A DNA stretch of 64,000 bases from JBPCIX01 sp051005875 (GTDB lineage Bacteria > Actinomycetota > CADDZG01 > JAHWKV01), in contig JBPCIX010000022.1 in assembly GCA_051005875.1 (NCBI GenBank), positions 1 to 64,000 on the forward strand. The letters run 5' to 3'. Below the pieces are notes generated by a model. The model did not search any database. It was not told the origin of the DNA and saw only the letters and a list, made by a program, of their open reading frames with translations. This document shows, in pieces, positions 36,910 through 47,354 of the stretch (positions are counted from its first letter, which is position 1; each line of letters begins with the position of its first letter). The translations under genes were made by a program, and so were the position numbers.

Positions 36910-37833
36910 TTATAGGGACTGGAGGGTGCCTTCGATTTGGGAATCGACTTCGCATAGGCCTATTCTTCCGGTTGTTTTTGCGGATTCCTTTATCCCAAGG
37001 CCTGAGTTTGGGGCGTACCAGGTTGTCATTTGGCGGGTTACGTCGAGCGTCCCCTGCGAGGATTGACCGGTTACCCGGGTGGTGCTTGAAATTCTAGTTG
37101 CCTGCACTGTTTGGCCTCGGGCCAAAGTTACCTGCTCATTTGTGGCTTCAATTTTGTTTTGGCTTTCGGCACGGACTTGGCCGTCTTTCGAGACCAGGCC
37201 GAACGACCAGGTTCGGCCTGGCTGGGCGCCCGCCGGGATGAGCAGCACCGGCGGGGCCGCCTGAAATTCGGTCGGCAAGGATGAAAGGAGCAGGGTTTGA
37301 CTCTGGCTCAGGCTCACCAAGTAGATGCCATCCGCCCGGTACTCCACCTCGGCTTTTGTCAGGGCCCCATTGCCCGTCAGGTCCCTTTCGTCACGCTCCA
37401 GGAGCTGGCGAGAACCATTAAGCGCCCCCACTATCAGCTTGGTCGGGTTCGGTGGGGCCTGGTCGAGGGTGAGGCATCCCCTGATCTTGGTCAATCCGGT
37501 CGTGGCAAATAAGTACGTTCCTGCCGCAGCCGGTGACAAGACGGGACCGGTTGCCGGCAGGTTGGTTGGGGCCGCGCCGGGGGCGCCGGGGGCCTTCGGG
37601 CCCTTGGGCGAGCCCGGTTTTGCCGGCCCCGCCGCAGGCGCGGGCGGCGAGGTGGGAATCGGAATTAAGGTCAGTCCACCGGACCCGCCCGGCGGGCTCG
37701 TTTGCGAGGCAGACGCCTCTGCGGGAGTGCCCTTTTTAGCAACCGGGTCTTTAACGACCGGGTCTTTGGCGCAGCCGGCGGCGGCCATTGAGAGCACAAC
37801 CATCGCTGCAACGGACCCCGAGAATCTATTCAT
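36910..37833 (-). CDS. Lipoprotein of unknown function
   Basis: A 307-residue exported lipoprotein: signal ending in SMAAAGCAKD with lipidation Cys. A Pro/Gly/Ala-rich linker (about 25-100) precedes a domain of beta-rich repeats (YLFATTGLTKIRGCLTL, GIYLVSLSQSQTLLLSSL, GRTWSFGLVSKDGQV, VQATRISSTTRV) with no family I can name. It overlaps the FtsX-type permease gene by eight bases and is the last gene of an operon with that ABC system, so it may be the partner protein or cargo of that exporter (inference). Confidence 0.72.
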   Translation of the reverse strand: MNRFSGSVAAMVVLSMAAAGCAKDPVVKDPVAKKGTPAEASASQTSPPGGSGGLTLIPIPTSPPAPAAGPAKPGSPKGPKAPGAPGAAPTNLPATGPVLSPAAAGTYLFATTGLTKIRGCLTLDQAPPNPTKLIVGALNGSRQLLERDERDLTGNGALTKAEVEYRADGIYLVSLSQSQTLLLSSLPTEFQAAPPVLLIPAGAQPGRTWSFGLVSKDGQVRAESQNKIEATNEQVTLARGQTVQATRISSTTRVTGQSSQGTLDVTRQMTTWYAPNSGLGIKESAKTTGRIGLCEVDSQIEGTLQSL

Positions 37834-40336
37834 ATCCGATCGCCTCGATGATGTTTAGTTTGCCGGCGCGGTACGCCGGTTGCAGGCTCCCCAACACAGC
37901 CATTCCTAAACCGATAAGGAAAGCCCAAGCGGCCGGGGCCACTACAAACGTGTACTTGATCGGCATGCCGCCCTGCCTTGCCACGGCCGCAATTGCCGCT
38001 TTGTGGGCCACGAATCCGATCGCAACACCCAGAACCCCGCCCACAACCGCCAAAGCCAGCGCCTCTACCCCCACCATCCGCCTTAGCTGCCGGCGAGTTG
38101 TTCCAAGCGCCCGCAAAATCCCGAACTCCCGTTTTCTTTCCATAACCGAGATTAACAAGGCGTTGAAAATAGCCAGCGTTGCCGCGGCAACCACCACAGC
38201 CGCCATGGCATCGAAAAGGTGGTTGACCTGGCCCACCGTTCCCTTGATCAGCCCCAGGTACTCCGATCCGCTGTTTAAATAAACCGGGGTTGGGGCGCCT
38301 GCGGTGATTTGGTTGATGTGCCTTCGGATCTGATTAGGGTCGGCCCCCTTTTCGAATGTCAACAGATAGTCGCTAACCCCGAGGCCGCCAAACCAATCCG
38401 TCATTTTGTTACGTCCAATTGAAATCAAACCTCGGTCCCACGTAAAGGAAGGCACCGACGAAATAACTCTTATGCGCTCCATGCCGGTTGGGGTAGGAAC
38501 TGAAAGCAGGTCCCCCGTCTTCACATTGAACAACTCGCCAAAGCGAGCTGAGATTACTGCCCCCCGTCCCTGGTCGACAAGGTTTCTTTCGGCGACAGAA
38601 AGATGGGCCATCGCCGGCTCGGCCCCCAGCGAGTTACCTATGCCCTGAACGAGCACCTTGTCGCCTTCGTAATTAACGAAGGCAAATGTATTGGTCGAGA
38701 CGTTGGCCACACCCGGAATTTGTGCCAGCTCCCCCTCCCAGCCGGCGGGTAGCAGCACATCGGTGGCCAAATTCGTGCCCGCCGCCCCCGAGACAAACAG
38801 ATCCACTGATCTGAGCGATGAAATTACTTCGGCAACGGATGAATTCACATTGCGCGTCGCCCCCGCCTGCGCGACGACCATTCCCACTCCCGCCACCACC
38901 GCCACGCTCGTGGCCCAGGCCCGCCGCGGGGCTCGCTCCACCGCGGCTGAAGCCAGTCTTCCTACCGGGCCAAACCAAGACGCCAGCCTTGCCGTAATCT
39001 TGGCAAGCGGATAGGTCAAACCGTAGGTGCAGACTATTGTTCCGGCCATAAAGGCCCCCATCCCTATGAATCCCATTGCCGCTGGGCCGCCTTCGGCGGA
39101 TAGAAATCCCCCGACCATCAGAACCAATCCGACCAGAGTCGGGCCCCATGCCACGCCTTGAACCTGCTCCAGACTTTCAAGAATCCCCTCGGGTCTCATC
39201 GCATCCACGGGCGGAACTCGGATCGCGCTTCGGCCGGGGAGCCAGGCGGCGACCACCGAGGCAGCGATGCCGGCCAGCAACGCGCCTGGAATGGCCAGGG
39301 CGGGCACATGCAGGCGAACCACGACCTCGAGCTTCGAAGCGTAAAAGACTGGAATCGATTCCACCAATTTTTGGGCCGCAGCAAGTCCCACTGCCGCGCC
39401 CATGGCCGAGCCAACCAACCCCAGCAATGCGGCCTCGGAGAGAAAAATGGCAAGGAGGGCGCCCCTTCTTGCACCCAAAGCCCTGAAGGTTGCCAGCTCG
39501 CGTCTTCGTTCGAGGGCCGCCATGCTCATGGTGTTGAAGATCAAAAAGCTCCCGACTATCAAGGCGATGATGACTCCCATGACCATTCCGAACTTAAGGC
39601 TCTGGGTCGTTGACGAGGCTTGACGGGCTCGGCCTGCCGGTGAGTCGACGAATGCCTGACTGCCCGTAATCCTCGAAAGCCTGGCCTTGAGGGCGCCGAT
39701 ATTGCTCCCTTCAGACGCAATTACGAAAATGGAATCGAGGCGCCCTGGTTTGCCCAGAAGCTGTTGCGCAAGCGGGATCGGGGCCAGCGCGAAACGCCCT
39801 TCGTTGAACTCACCGCCCCGGCTGTCGATTATTCCCAGAACCGGCACCCTTACGGGGGCGCCGCCCGAGTACACCTGCACGCTGCCCCCCGGCGAAGCCC
39901 CTATTTGATCGGCCAGCGAGCGACCGATGAAAATTCCCGGCTTGCCGGCGCGCGCCGTTATTAGAGACTTTTCTTGCTCGGACAGGTTGGTACGGAGCGC
40001 CTCGGCTCTTTGGTCGAGCCCCAGGAACAAAACCGGCCGGCGATTTATGAGGGTCCGGGTACGTATGACCGGCACAGCGGCCGACACGCCGGCGACGTCC
40101 CGCACCCGAAAGAAAAGAGATTCATCGAAGCCCTTATCGGCGACGGCCGTTACTTCGAGATCCGACAACCCCGACAGATCCTTTACGAAACCCTCGACTG
40201 AGCCGGTTAGCGATCCGAGCAATGCCAGGACCGCCACAACCAGGGCGGCGCCAATTGCGACACCCGAAATTGAAAGCAACGTTCGGACACGGTGTTGCAC
40301 CAAGCGGCGGAAGTTGAAGCGGATCAGGGTCATCAA
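37826..40336 (-). CDS. FtsX/MacB-type ABC transporter permease
   Basis: An 836-residue inner-membrane protein with two FtsX-like units. The N-terminal helix (LLSISGVAIGAALVVAVLALLGS) precedes an extracytoplasmic MacB-like domain, three helices (about 255-370), a central pair of helices, a second extracytoplasmic domain and the final three helices (about 715-830; AAVVVAAATLAIFNALLISVM, LALAVVGGVLGVAIGF). This class moves lipoproteins or uses mechanical energy across the envelope rather than importing solutes. It overlaps the ATPase gene by four bases and the downstream lipoprotein gene by eight. Confidence 0.93.
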   Translation of the reverse strand: MMTLIRFNFRRLVQHRVRTLLSISGVAIGAALVVAVLALLGSLTGSVEGFVKDLSGLSDLEVTAVADKGFDESLFFRVRDVAGVSAAVPVIRTRTLINRRPVLFLGLDQRAEALRTNLSEQEKSLITARAGKPGIFIGRSLADQIGASPGGSVQVYSGGAPVRVPVLGIIDSRGGEFNEGRFALAPIPLAQQLLGKPGRLDSIFVIASEGSNIGALKARLSRITGSQAFVDSPAGRARQASSTTQSLKFGMVMGVIIALIVGSFLIFNTMSMAALERRRELATFRALGARRGALLAIFLSEAALLGLVGSAMGAAVGLAAAQKLVESIPVFYASKLEVVVRLHVPALAIPGALLAGIAASVVAAWLPGRSAIRVPPVDAMRPEGILESLEQVQGVAWGPTLVGLVLMVGGFLSAEGGPAAMGFIGMGAFMAGTIVCTYGLTYPLAKITARLASWFGPVGRLASAAVERAPRRAWATSVAVVAGVGMVVAQAGATRNVNSSVAEVISSLRSVDLFVSGAAGTNLATDVLLPAGWEGELAQIPGVANVSTNTFAFVNYEGDKVLVQGIGNSLGAEPAMAHLSVAERNLVDQGRGAVISARFGELFNVKTGDLLSVPTPTGMERIRVISSVPSFTWDRGLISIGRNKMTDWFGGLGVSDYLLTFEKGADPNQIRRHINQITAGAPTPVYLNSGSEYLGLIKGTVGQVNHLFDAMAAVVVAAATLAIFNALLISVMERKREFGILRALGTTRRQLRRMVGVEALALAVVGGVLGVAIGFVAHKAAIAAVARQGGMPIKYTFVVAPAAWAFLIGLGMAVLGSLQPAYRAGKLNIIEAIGYE

Positions 40337-41016
40337 GCGGACTTCACGACTCCATCCTCCAGCACGATCAGCTGGTCCCCGATCGAGGCGGCTCTTCGGT
40401 CGTGAGTGACCATAATTACGGTCGTGCCGCCTTCACCGGCTGTTTCCTTCAGCAATTCCAAAACGGCTTCGCCGGAGCGGGAGTCCAGGTTCCCTGTGGG
40501 CTCGTCGGCCAGAAGCAACACCGGGTCCGCTGCCAGGGCACGGGCTATTGCGACTCTTTGCATCTCGCCGCCGGAAAGCTGAGCGGGTCTATGATCCTGC
40601 CGTTTGGCAAGGCCGACCCTGTCGAGCAGTTCCACAGCACGCTCCCTGACATCGGCCAGCTTCCGGCCGTCCAGCAAAAGGGGAAGGGCCACGTTCTCCC
40701 AGGCGTTCATGGCAGGCAGAAGATTAAAAAACTGAAAGACGAAACCCAGCTTTCGCCTTCGAAACGCCGTGAGCTGTTCGTCGTTTAGCGAGACCAGGTC
40801 GGCGCCGTCGATGGTCACCTTTCCAGAGGTGGGCTTGTCGAGCGCCCCCAGCAAGTGGAGCAGAGTAGATTTGCCCGAGCCCGAAGGACCCATTATCGCG
40901 GTAAACGCGCCCGGCTCAACTTGCAGGGACACGCCGCTGAGCGCGGTTACGGTCTTGGGGCCAAGTTCGTATTGTTTCGTCAGATCAACAGCAGTGACGA
41001 GCGGCCGCTGGTTCAC
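40333..41016 (-). CDS. ABC transporter ATP-binding protein (LolD/MacB family)
   Basis: The 227-residue ATPase for the adjacent permease. Walker [27 protein letters not shown] loop (about 42-50), Q-loop in [22 protein letters not shown], signature [15 protein letters not shown], Walker [14 protein letters not shown] and the switch His in MVTHDRRAA are all intact. Lengths and motifs match LolD/FtsE-like ATPases that pair with FtsX-type permeases. Both ends overlap neighbours by four bases. Confidence 0.95.
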   Translation of the reverse strand: MNQRPLVTAVDLTKQYELGPKTVTALSGVSLQVEPGAFTAIMGPSGSGKSTLLHLLGALDKPTSGKVTIDGADLVSLNDEQLTAFRRRKLGFVFQFFNLLPAMNAWENVALPLLLDGRKLADVRERAVELLDRVGLAKRQDHRPAQLSGGEMQRVAIARALAADPVLLLADEPTGNLDSRSGEAVLELLKETAGEGGTTVIMVTHDRRAASIGDQLIVLEDGVVKSA

Positions 41017-41708
41017 CTTGCTCGAATAGTGGCCAACACCGCGGCAAGGTCGGCGGGCAAAGGCTCGGTGAGCTTGATGATCTGCCTGGTGATGGGGTGG
41101 TCAAACTCAATTGACTCGGCATGCAAAAACGGCCGGTCCAGTCTCAGCTTGCGGGCGAGTTGGAACGTGCCCCTGCCGTAAACCGAGTCGCCTATGACGG
41201 CATGATTAATGTGCGCCAGGTGCACCCTGATCTGGTGCATCCTCCCCGTCTCGAGTTTGACCTCTAGAAGGCTCGCGTCTACGAAGGCCTCGAGGACTTT
41301 GAAATTGGTGAACGCCTTTTTGCCTTCTGACTTCACGCTGCGCTGCTTGGGATTTTTGGTTGATCGCCCAATAGCCGCCTCAATTCGCCCCGTGGGAAGA
41401 GCGAAGGTCCCCCACACCAGCGCCATATAAATTCGATTCACCTCGTGAGATTTCATCGCATGGGTGAGGCCGGAAAGAGCCTCGTCGGTCTTTGCGACGA
41501 GCATCAGTCCGGAAGTGTCCTTGTCTAAGCGATGTACCACGCCGGGCCTGCCCGGCCCACCGCTCGGCGCCAGGGGCATGACCTCTTGCAGGGCGTCGAC
41601 CAGAGTCGGCTTGCGATACCCGGGCGCGGGGTGCACCACGACACCGGCAGCTTTGGCTATCACCGCCAGATGGTCGTCTTCGTACCGGACCTGAAAAGCC
41701 GGCATCAC
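41013..41708 (-). CDS. RluD-family 23S rRNA pseudouridine synthase lacking the S4 domain
   Basis: A 231-residue RluA/RluD-type pseudouridine synthase. The catalytic core is complete: HPAPGYRKPTLVDAL, the motif II VVHRLDKDTSGLMLVAKT with the catalytic Asp, GRMHQIRVHLAHINHAVIGDSVYG, and a C-terminal LHAESIEFDHP. Full RluD proteins carry about 70-80 residues of S4 RNA-binding domain first; here the frame starts just 15 bases after lspA, so the domain is absent. The lspA-rluD pairing is common in actinobacteria. The exact uridine target cannot be given. Confidence 0.92.
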   Translation of the reverse strand: MMPAFQVRYEDDHLAVIAKAAGVVVHPAPGYRKPTLVDALQEVMPLAPSGGPGRPGVVHRLDKDTSGLMLVAKTDEALSGLTHAMKSHEVNRIYMALVWGTFALPTGRIEAAIGRSTKNPKQRSVKSEGKKAFTNFKVLEAFVDASLLEVKLETGRMHQIRVHLAHINHAVIGDSVYGRGTFQLARKLRLDRPFLHAESIEFDHPITRQIIKLTEPLPADLAAVLATIRAR

Positions 41709-41723
41709 TTCAGTACCTATTCG

Positions 41724-42218
41724 CTAAGCCTTAACCCGCAGATTCGCGAAAAACAAAATAGTCACACCAATCACAATGGCAGCATCCGCTAAATTAAATG
41801 TCGGCCAGAATGAAAGATAGATGAAATCAACCACTTTGCCGAGGCCAAGGCCCGGGTCCCGAAAGACTCTGTCGGCCAAATTGCCCAGCCCCCCGCCCAG
41901 CACCAATCCCAACGGAAGGGCGGGGCCCTCTCCCCGAACAAGCCATGCGCCGACCACAGCCATGATTACCAGGTTGAGTATGAAAATGACCATGCCGGCA
42001 CCAGAAAAGAGCCCGAACGCGCTTCCGGAGTTTCTGACCAGTCTGAATTGAAATACTTCGCCCACAAGGGCAATGGATCGGTTGTTATCCAGGGCCGTCA
42101 ATGCCCAGGCTTTGCTTACCTGGTCCAACGCCAGCACGAGGATCATCGTGAGCCCGGCAAAACCCAATGATCGATGCTGTTGTTGCGGCTCTACCTTCGC
42201 TCTTCGGCCTTCTTGCAC
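41724..42218 (-). CDS. lspA: Lipoprotein signal peptidase
   Basis: Removes signal peptides from diacylated prolipoproteins in the membrane. The 164-residue protein has four membrane segments and the two catalytic Asp motifs, GNLADRVFR and FNLADAAI, plus LVRNSGSAFGLF. Several lipoprotein genes in this window supply substrates. It starts inside the end of the DksA-like gene (28-base overlap) and belongs to the same operon. Confidence 0.97.
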   Translation of the reverse strand: MQEGRRAKVEPQQQHRSLGFAGLTMILVLALDQVSKAWALTALDNNRSIALVGEVFQFRLVRNSGSAFGLFSGAGMVIFILNLVIMAVVGAWLVRGEGPALPLGLVLGGGLGNLADRVFRDPGLGLGKVVDFIYLSFWPTFNLADAAIVIGVTILFFANLRVKA

Positions 42219-42814
42219 TTAATGCACAGTAGAACATGAGGGAGGGCTTTTAGCCGGTCGGCTGAAATGGGCTGACCGCAATTTTCACAAAGACCATAGG
42301 AGCCCTCGCTGATCTTTTCGAGGGCCTTATCGATCTTATCGACAAGATCGGAGATGTTGTTCGCGATCGACAGGTCCTTCTCGCGCTCAAAGGTGGCGGT
42401 GCCTGCGTCGGCATAGTCCTCGTCGAAGCCGACCTCGCCGCCGGCCTCAGTCTGTGACGGGCTAAAGGCGGCTTCCTCGATTTCCTCGAGCTGTTCGGTC
42501 AATTCGGCTCGCTGGGTGATCAGGCTCTTTTTGATCGAACTGAGAGTTTTCTTATCAAAGTTGACGCGCTTGGCGGGCCTTGACGCCTTAGTCGAAGCAG
42601 GCCCAGCCTTGGGCGTGGGCGTGGGCGTGGGCGTGGGCTTGGGCTTGGGGTTGGCCTTGGCTTTAACCGCGGGCTTGGGCTTGGGCTTAACCGAGGCCTT
42701 GCGCTTGGGCTTCACCGCTGGCTGAGCTTTCGGGCGAGTCTTCGACGCGGGGCGTACAGCCGCCTTGGGCTTGGCCTTTTTTGCGCCCTTAGATTTAGTG
42801 GTTTTTTTGACCAT
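42191..42814 (-). CDS. DksA/TraR-type zinc-finger protein with Lys/Pro-rich tail
   Basis: A 207-residue protein with two parts. Residues 1-75 are Lys/Pro/Ala/Thr-rich (KPKPKPTPTPTPTPK region, partly coded by hexanucleotide repeats) and look like a basic, unstructured nucleic-acid-binding tail. The C-terminal part has a coiled coil (LSSIKKSLITQRAELTEQLEEIEEA), an acidic tip region and a four-Cys zinc finger (CENCGQPISADRLKALPHVLLCIKC). DksA-like proteins act on RNA polymerase through its secondary channel; the actinobacterial tailed form is less studied. A -10-like TATACT lies about 24 bases upstream. First gene of the operon through the lipoprotein at 36910. Confidence 0.85.
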   Translation of the reverse strand: MVKKTTKSKGAKKAKPKAAVRPASKTRPKAQPAVKPKRKASVKPKPKPAVKAKANPKPKPTPTPTPTPKAGPASTKASRPAKRVNFDKKTLSSIKKSLITQRAELTEQLEEIEEAAFSPSQTEAGGEVGFDEDYADAGTATFEREKDLSIANNISDLVDKIDKALEKISEGSYGLCENCGQPISADRLKALPHVLLCIKCKKAEERR

Positions 42815-42862
42815 CCCTTAGCCCCTTGAGTTGCGGAAGTATACCCGATGGCAGATTCTATT

Positions 42863-42878
42863 GGGGCACCGGTGCCCC
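42863..42878. repeat. 16-bp perfect palindrome between uvrB and the DksA-like gene
   Basis: GGGGCACCGGTGCCCC lies just beyond the uvrB stop and just upstream of the TATACT box of the DksA-like gene. It lacks a U-tract, so it may be a weak uvrB terminator, an operator, or both. Confidence 0.6.
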
Positions 42879-42888
42879 TGACCACTAA

Positions 42889-44889
<2,001 letters not shown>

Positions 44890-44964
44890 CTATCTAAGGT
44901 ACTTCAATGAGAACAATTAACCGCCGGGGTGTGAAATGAACCCAAAAGCGGGTACTAAACAGGC

Positions 44965-45105
44965 ATGCTTGTTTCCCTTTTTGCAATTCCGACGATGTGG
45001 GCCCTTTTGTTGTGGCTGCTGCCGCGGCTCGAGAATATGGCACAAGCCCCTGAGGAGCTTCTAATCGAGAGCCCTCAAAGCCTCCCAGACCCCGCCGGTC
45101 TCTAG
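44965..45105 (+). CDS. Possible 46-residue membrane microprotein
   Basis: In the 170-base gap between uvrB and coaE, an ATG opens a 46-codon frame whose N-terminal half is one hydrophobic helix (SLFAIPTMWALLLWLLPRL) followed by a short acidic tail. Its last 45 bases overlap coaE on the opposite strand. The ribosome site is weak. It may be real or chance; nothing else points to a role. Confidence 0.22.
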   Translation: MLVSLFAIPTMWALLLWLLPRLENMAQAPEELLIESPQSLPDPAGL

Positions 45106-45669
45106 CCGAAGGGCTTCGAGCGAACCCCGGTTTTCGATAACAAAATCAGCACCTTCTAACTTTTTTTCGTCGGGCGCCTGAGCCCTTATCCGGTTCAACG
45201 CCTCGGCTTCGCTCATTTGACGACCGCTCTTAATCCTCTCCATTTGCAAGGCTGGGCTGGCCGACACAACCACGAGAGCACGAAAACTGAGGTGAGCCTT
45301 CCACTTGTTGAAGGTTTCAACCAACAGGGCGGCCTCGACGACCGCTATTTGTGTTGTTGGCGCCAGCCTTTCCAGCCACCCCGCAATCTCCTGAAAAATC
45401 GCCGGATGGGTAGCGTCTTCTAAGGCTCGCAGTGTTGCTTCATCGGTAAAAGCCAGATCAGCCAAACGGGCTCGATCGATTTGGCCGTCTTCGAGGAGAA
45501 TGTCCCGGCCGAAATAGCTCACCAATTGAGAATGGGCGGGCATTCCGGGGGCTACGACCTGCCGGGCTACAAGGTCGGCATCGAGCACCGCCGCACCTTT
45601 GGATTCAAATATTTTTGCCACGGTCGACTTGCCAACAGCGATTCCGCCGGTCAGCCCAACGACCTTCAC
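45061..45669 (-). CDS. coaE: Dephospho-CoA kinase
   Basis: Last step of coenzyme A synthesis, phosphorylating the 3' hydroxyl of dephospho-CoA. The 202-residue P-loop protein shows VGLTGGIAVGKSTVAKIF, AAVLDADLVARQVVAPG and a DATHPAIFQEIAGWL helix with VVEAALLVET. It follows rpsA by 22 bases on the same strand, the usual rpsA-coaE arrangement. Confidence 0.96.
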   Translation of the reverse strand: MKVVGLTGGIAVGKSTVAKIFESKGAAVLDADLVARQVVAPGMPAHSQLVSYFGRDILLEDGQIDRARLADLAFTDEATLRALEDATHPAIFQEIAGWLERLAPTTQIAVVEAALLVETFNKWKAHLSFRALVVVSASPALQMERIKSGRQMSEAEALNRIRAQAPDEKKLEGADFVIENRGSLEALRLETGGVWEALRALD

Positions 45670-45691
45670 TGGTCAGGCCACAAACGCTCTG

Positions 45692-47185
45692 CTATTGGGC
45701 CTTAGGGGTTTCGCGCCGCATGTCTTCGAGAATGGCTTCCAAAGACTCGTCGGATCCCGCCTCGGCAGCCTCGAGCAACTCGCCGGCCAACTGTTCTTCA
45801 ACTTGCGGAGGTGCGATCGGCTCGACGATCTCGGGCGGTTCCGGTGCAATGGGGGCGATTTCTTCCGGTGCCACCTCGGAGGGCTCGCTCGCCTCGGGGG
45901 CCTCGGCCACGAGGTCTTCGGCTGATTCGGCGACCTCGGCCGCCGGTTCCGCCTCATCCGGAACAGGGGCAGCAGCATCAGCCTGAAATTCGACCTCGTC
46001 GGATTCCTCCTTCTCCATGTCGGGGCCCGACGAATAACCATCCGTGGCATTTTCAGACGCTTGCTTCAACGAAAGGCTGATTCGGCGTCTTTCGAGATCA
46101 ATGTCAATTATCCGGGCCTGAACTTCCTGACCCAAAGCCACGACCTGCTCCGGCAATTCAACATGGCCTTCAGACAACTCGGAGATGTGCACCAGACCTT
46201 CGATTCCTTCGGCAACTTTAACGAAAGCTCCAAAGGGAACCAGCTTGGTCACCGATCCCTCGACAACATCGCCGAGACCGCGGGTCCGGGCAAACGCTTC
46301 CCACGGATCTTCCTGAGTGTTTTTCAAAGACAGGCTCACCCGGTCGCGCTCCAACTCGACGCTCAAGACCTCGACCGCGATTTCTTGCCCGATTTGAACG
46401 ACTTCAGACGGATGGTCAACGTGGCGCCACGAGAGTTCAGAAACGTGAACGAGCCCGTCGACGCCGCCCAGATCAACGAATGCGCCAAAGTTCACAATCG
46501 ACGAAACCACGCCGGTGCGCTTTTCGCCGACTGCCAGATTTTCGAGAAAGCCCTTGCGCTGCTCGGACTGGGTGTCCTCAAGGAATGCACGGCGGCTGAG
46601 CACCACGTTGTTGCGATTCTTATCAAGTTCGATGATCTTGCACTCCAACTCTTGGCCCACAAACTGCTGAAGGTCGCGCACGCGGCGAAGCTCCACCAAC
46701 GACGCGGGCAGAAAGCCGCGAAGTCCAATGTCCACGATCAGGCCACCCTTGACGACCTCGATCACCAGCCCCTTGACGGTTTCGCCTGAGCGGCGAAGAT
46801 CTTCAACCTTGCCCCAGGCCCGCTCATACGTTGCACGCTTTTTGGAAAGGATGAGGCGACCTTCTTTGTCTTCTTTTTGAAGAACCAACGCTTCAATTTG
46901 CTCGCCAACTGAGACGATCTTGCTGGGGTCAACCTCGTGGCGGATTGAAAGTTCCCGGGCGGGAATGACTCCCTCAGATTTGTAACCAATGTCGACCAGA
47001 ACCTCTTCCGGATCGATCTTGACAATAGTCCCGCTCACAAGATCTCCATCGGAGAAAGGCTTGATGGTGGCGTCGATTGCAGCAACGAGATCGTCGATGT
47101 TGTCGCCGATATCGTTGGTAGTAATTTCGTTGCTTTGTGGCATCACACGGCTGGTCGTGTCGATACCTATAGTGGCATGCGCCAT
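45692..47185 (-). CDS. rpsA: 30S ribosomal protein S1
   Basis: mRNA-binding ribosomal protein with four S1 domains (about 45-112, 128-194, 214-282, 299-368), shown by repeats such as GDLVSGTIVKIDPEEVLVDIGYKSEGVIPARE, given here only in part by GYKSEGVI, GFVD-like GAFVDLGGVDGLVHVSELS and GAFVKVAEGIEGLVHISELS. Four domains rather than six is typical of actinobacteria. An acidic Glu/Ala/Pro-rich tail (about 385-497) is long and probably unstructured. The ATG is eight bases after AAAGGAG. Part of the rpsA-coaE unit. Confidence 0.96.
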   Translation of the reverse strand: MAHATIGIDTTSRVMPQSNEITTNDIGDNIDDLVAAIDATIKPFSDGDLVSGTIVKIDPEEVLVDIGYKSEGVIPARELSIRHEVDPSKIVSVGEQIEALVLQKEDKEGRLILSKKRATYERAWGKVEDLRRSGETVKGLVIEVVKGGLIVDIGLRGFLPASLVELRRVRDLQQFVGQELECKIIELDKNRNNVVLSRRAFLEDTQSEQRKGFLENLAVGEKRTGVVSSIVNFGAFVDLGGVDGLVHVSELSWRHVDHPSEVVQIGQEIAVEVLSVELERDRVSLSLKNTQEDPWEAFARTRGLGDVVEGSVTKLVPFGAFVKVAEGIEGLVHISELSEGHVELPEQVVALGQEVQARIIDIDLERRRISLSLKQASENATDGYSSGPDMEKEESDEVEFQADAAAPVPDEAEPAAEVAESAEDLVAEAPEASEPSEVAPEEIAPIAPEPPEIVEPIAPPQVEEQLAGELLEAAEAGSDESLEAILEDMRRETPKAQ

Positions 47186-47354
47186 TGAACTCCTTTTGGA
47201 CCATCCGGTTGAATTTACGGAAGAATTACTTCACATATCCGGCGGGCCGTCCCCCGCATCAGCTTGCCTTCGCGGATAAGCGCGTCGGTTCCATCCTCAG
47301 GTTGAATAACAGTTTAGCGTAAAACGGCCACACCAAAACTATATCCTCGGGTAA

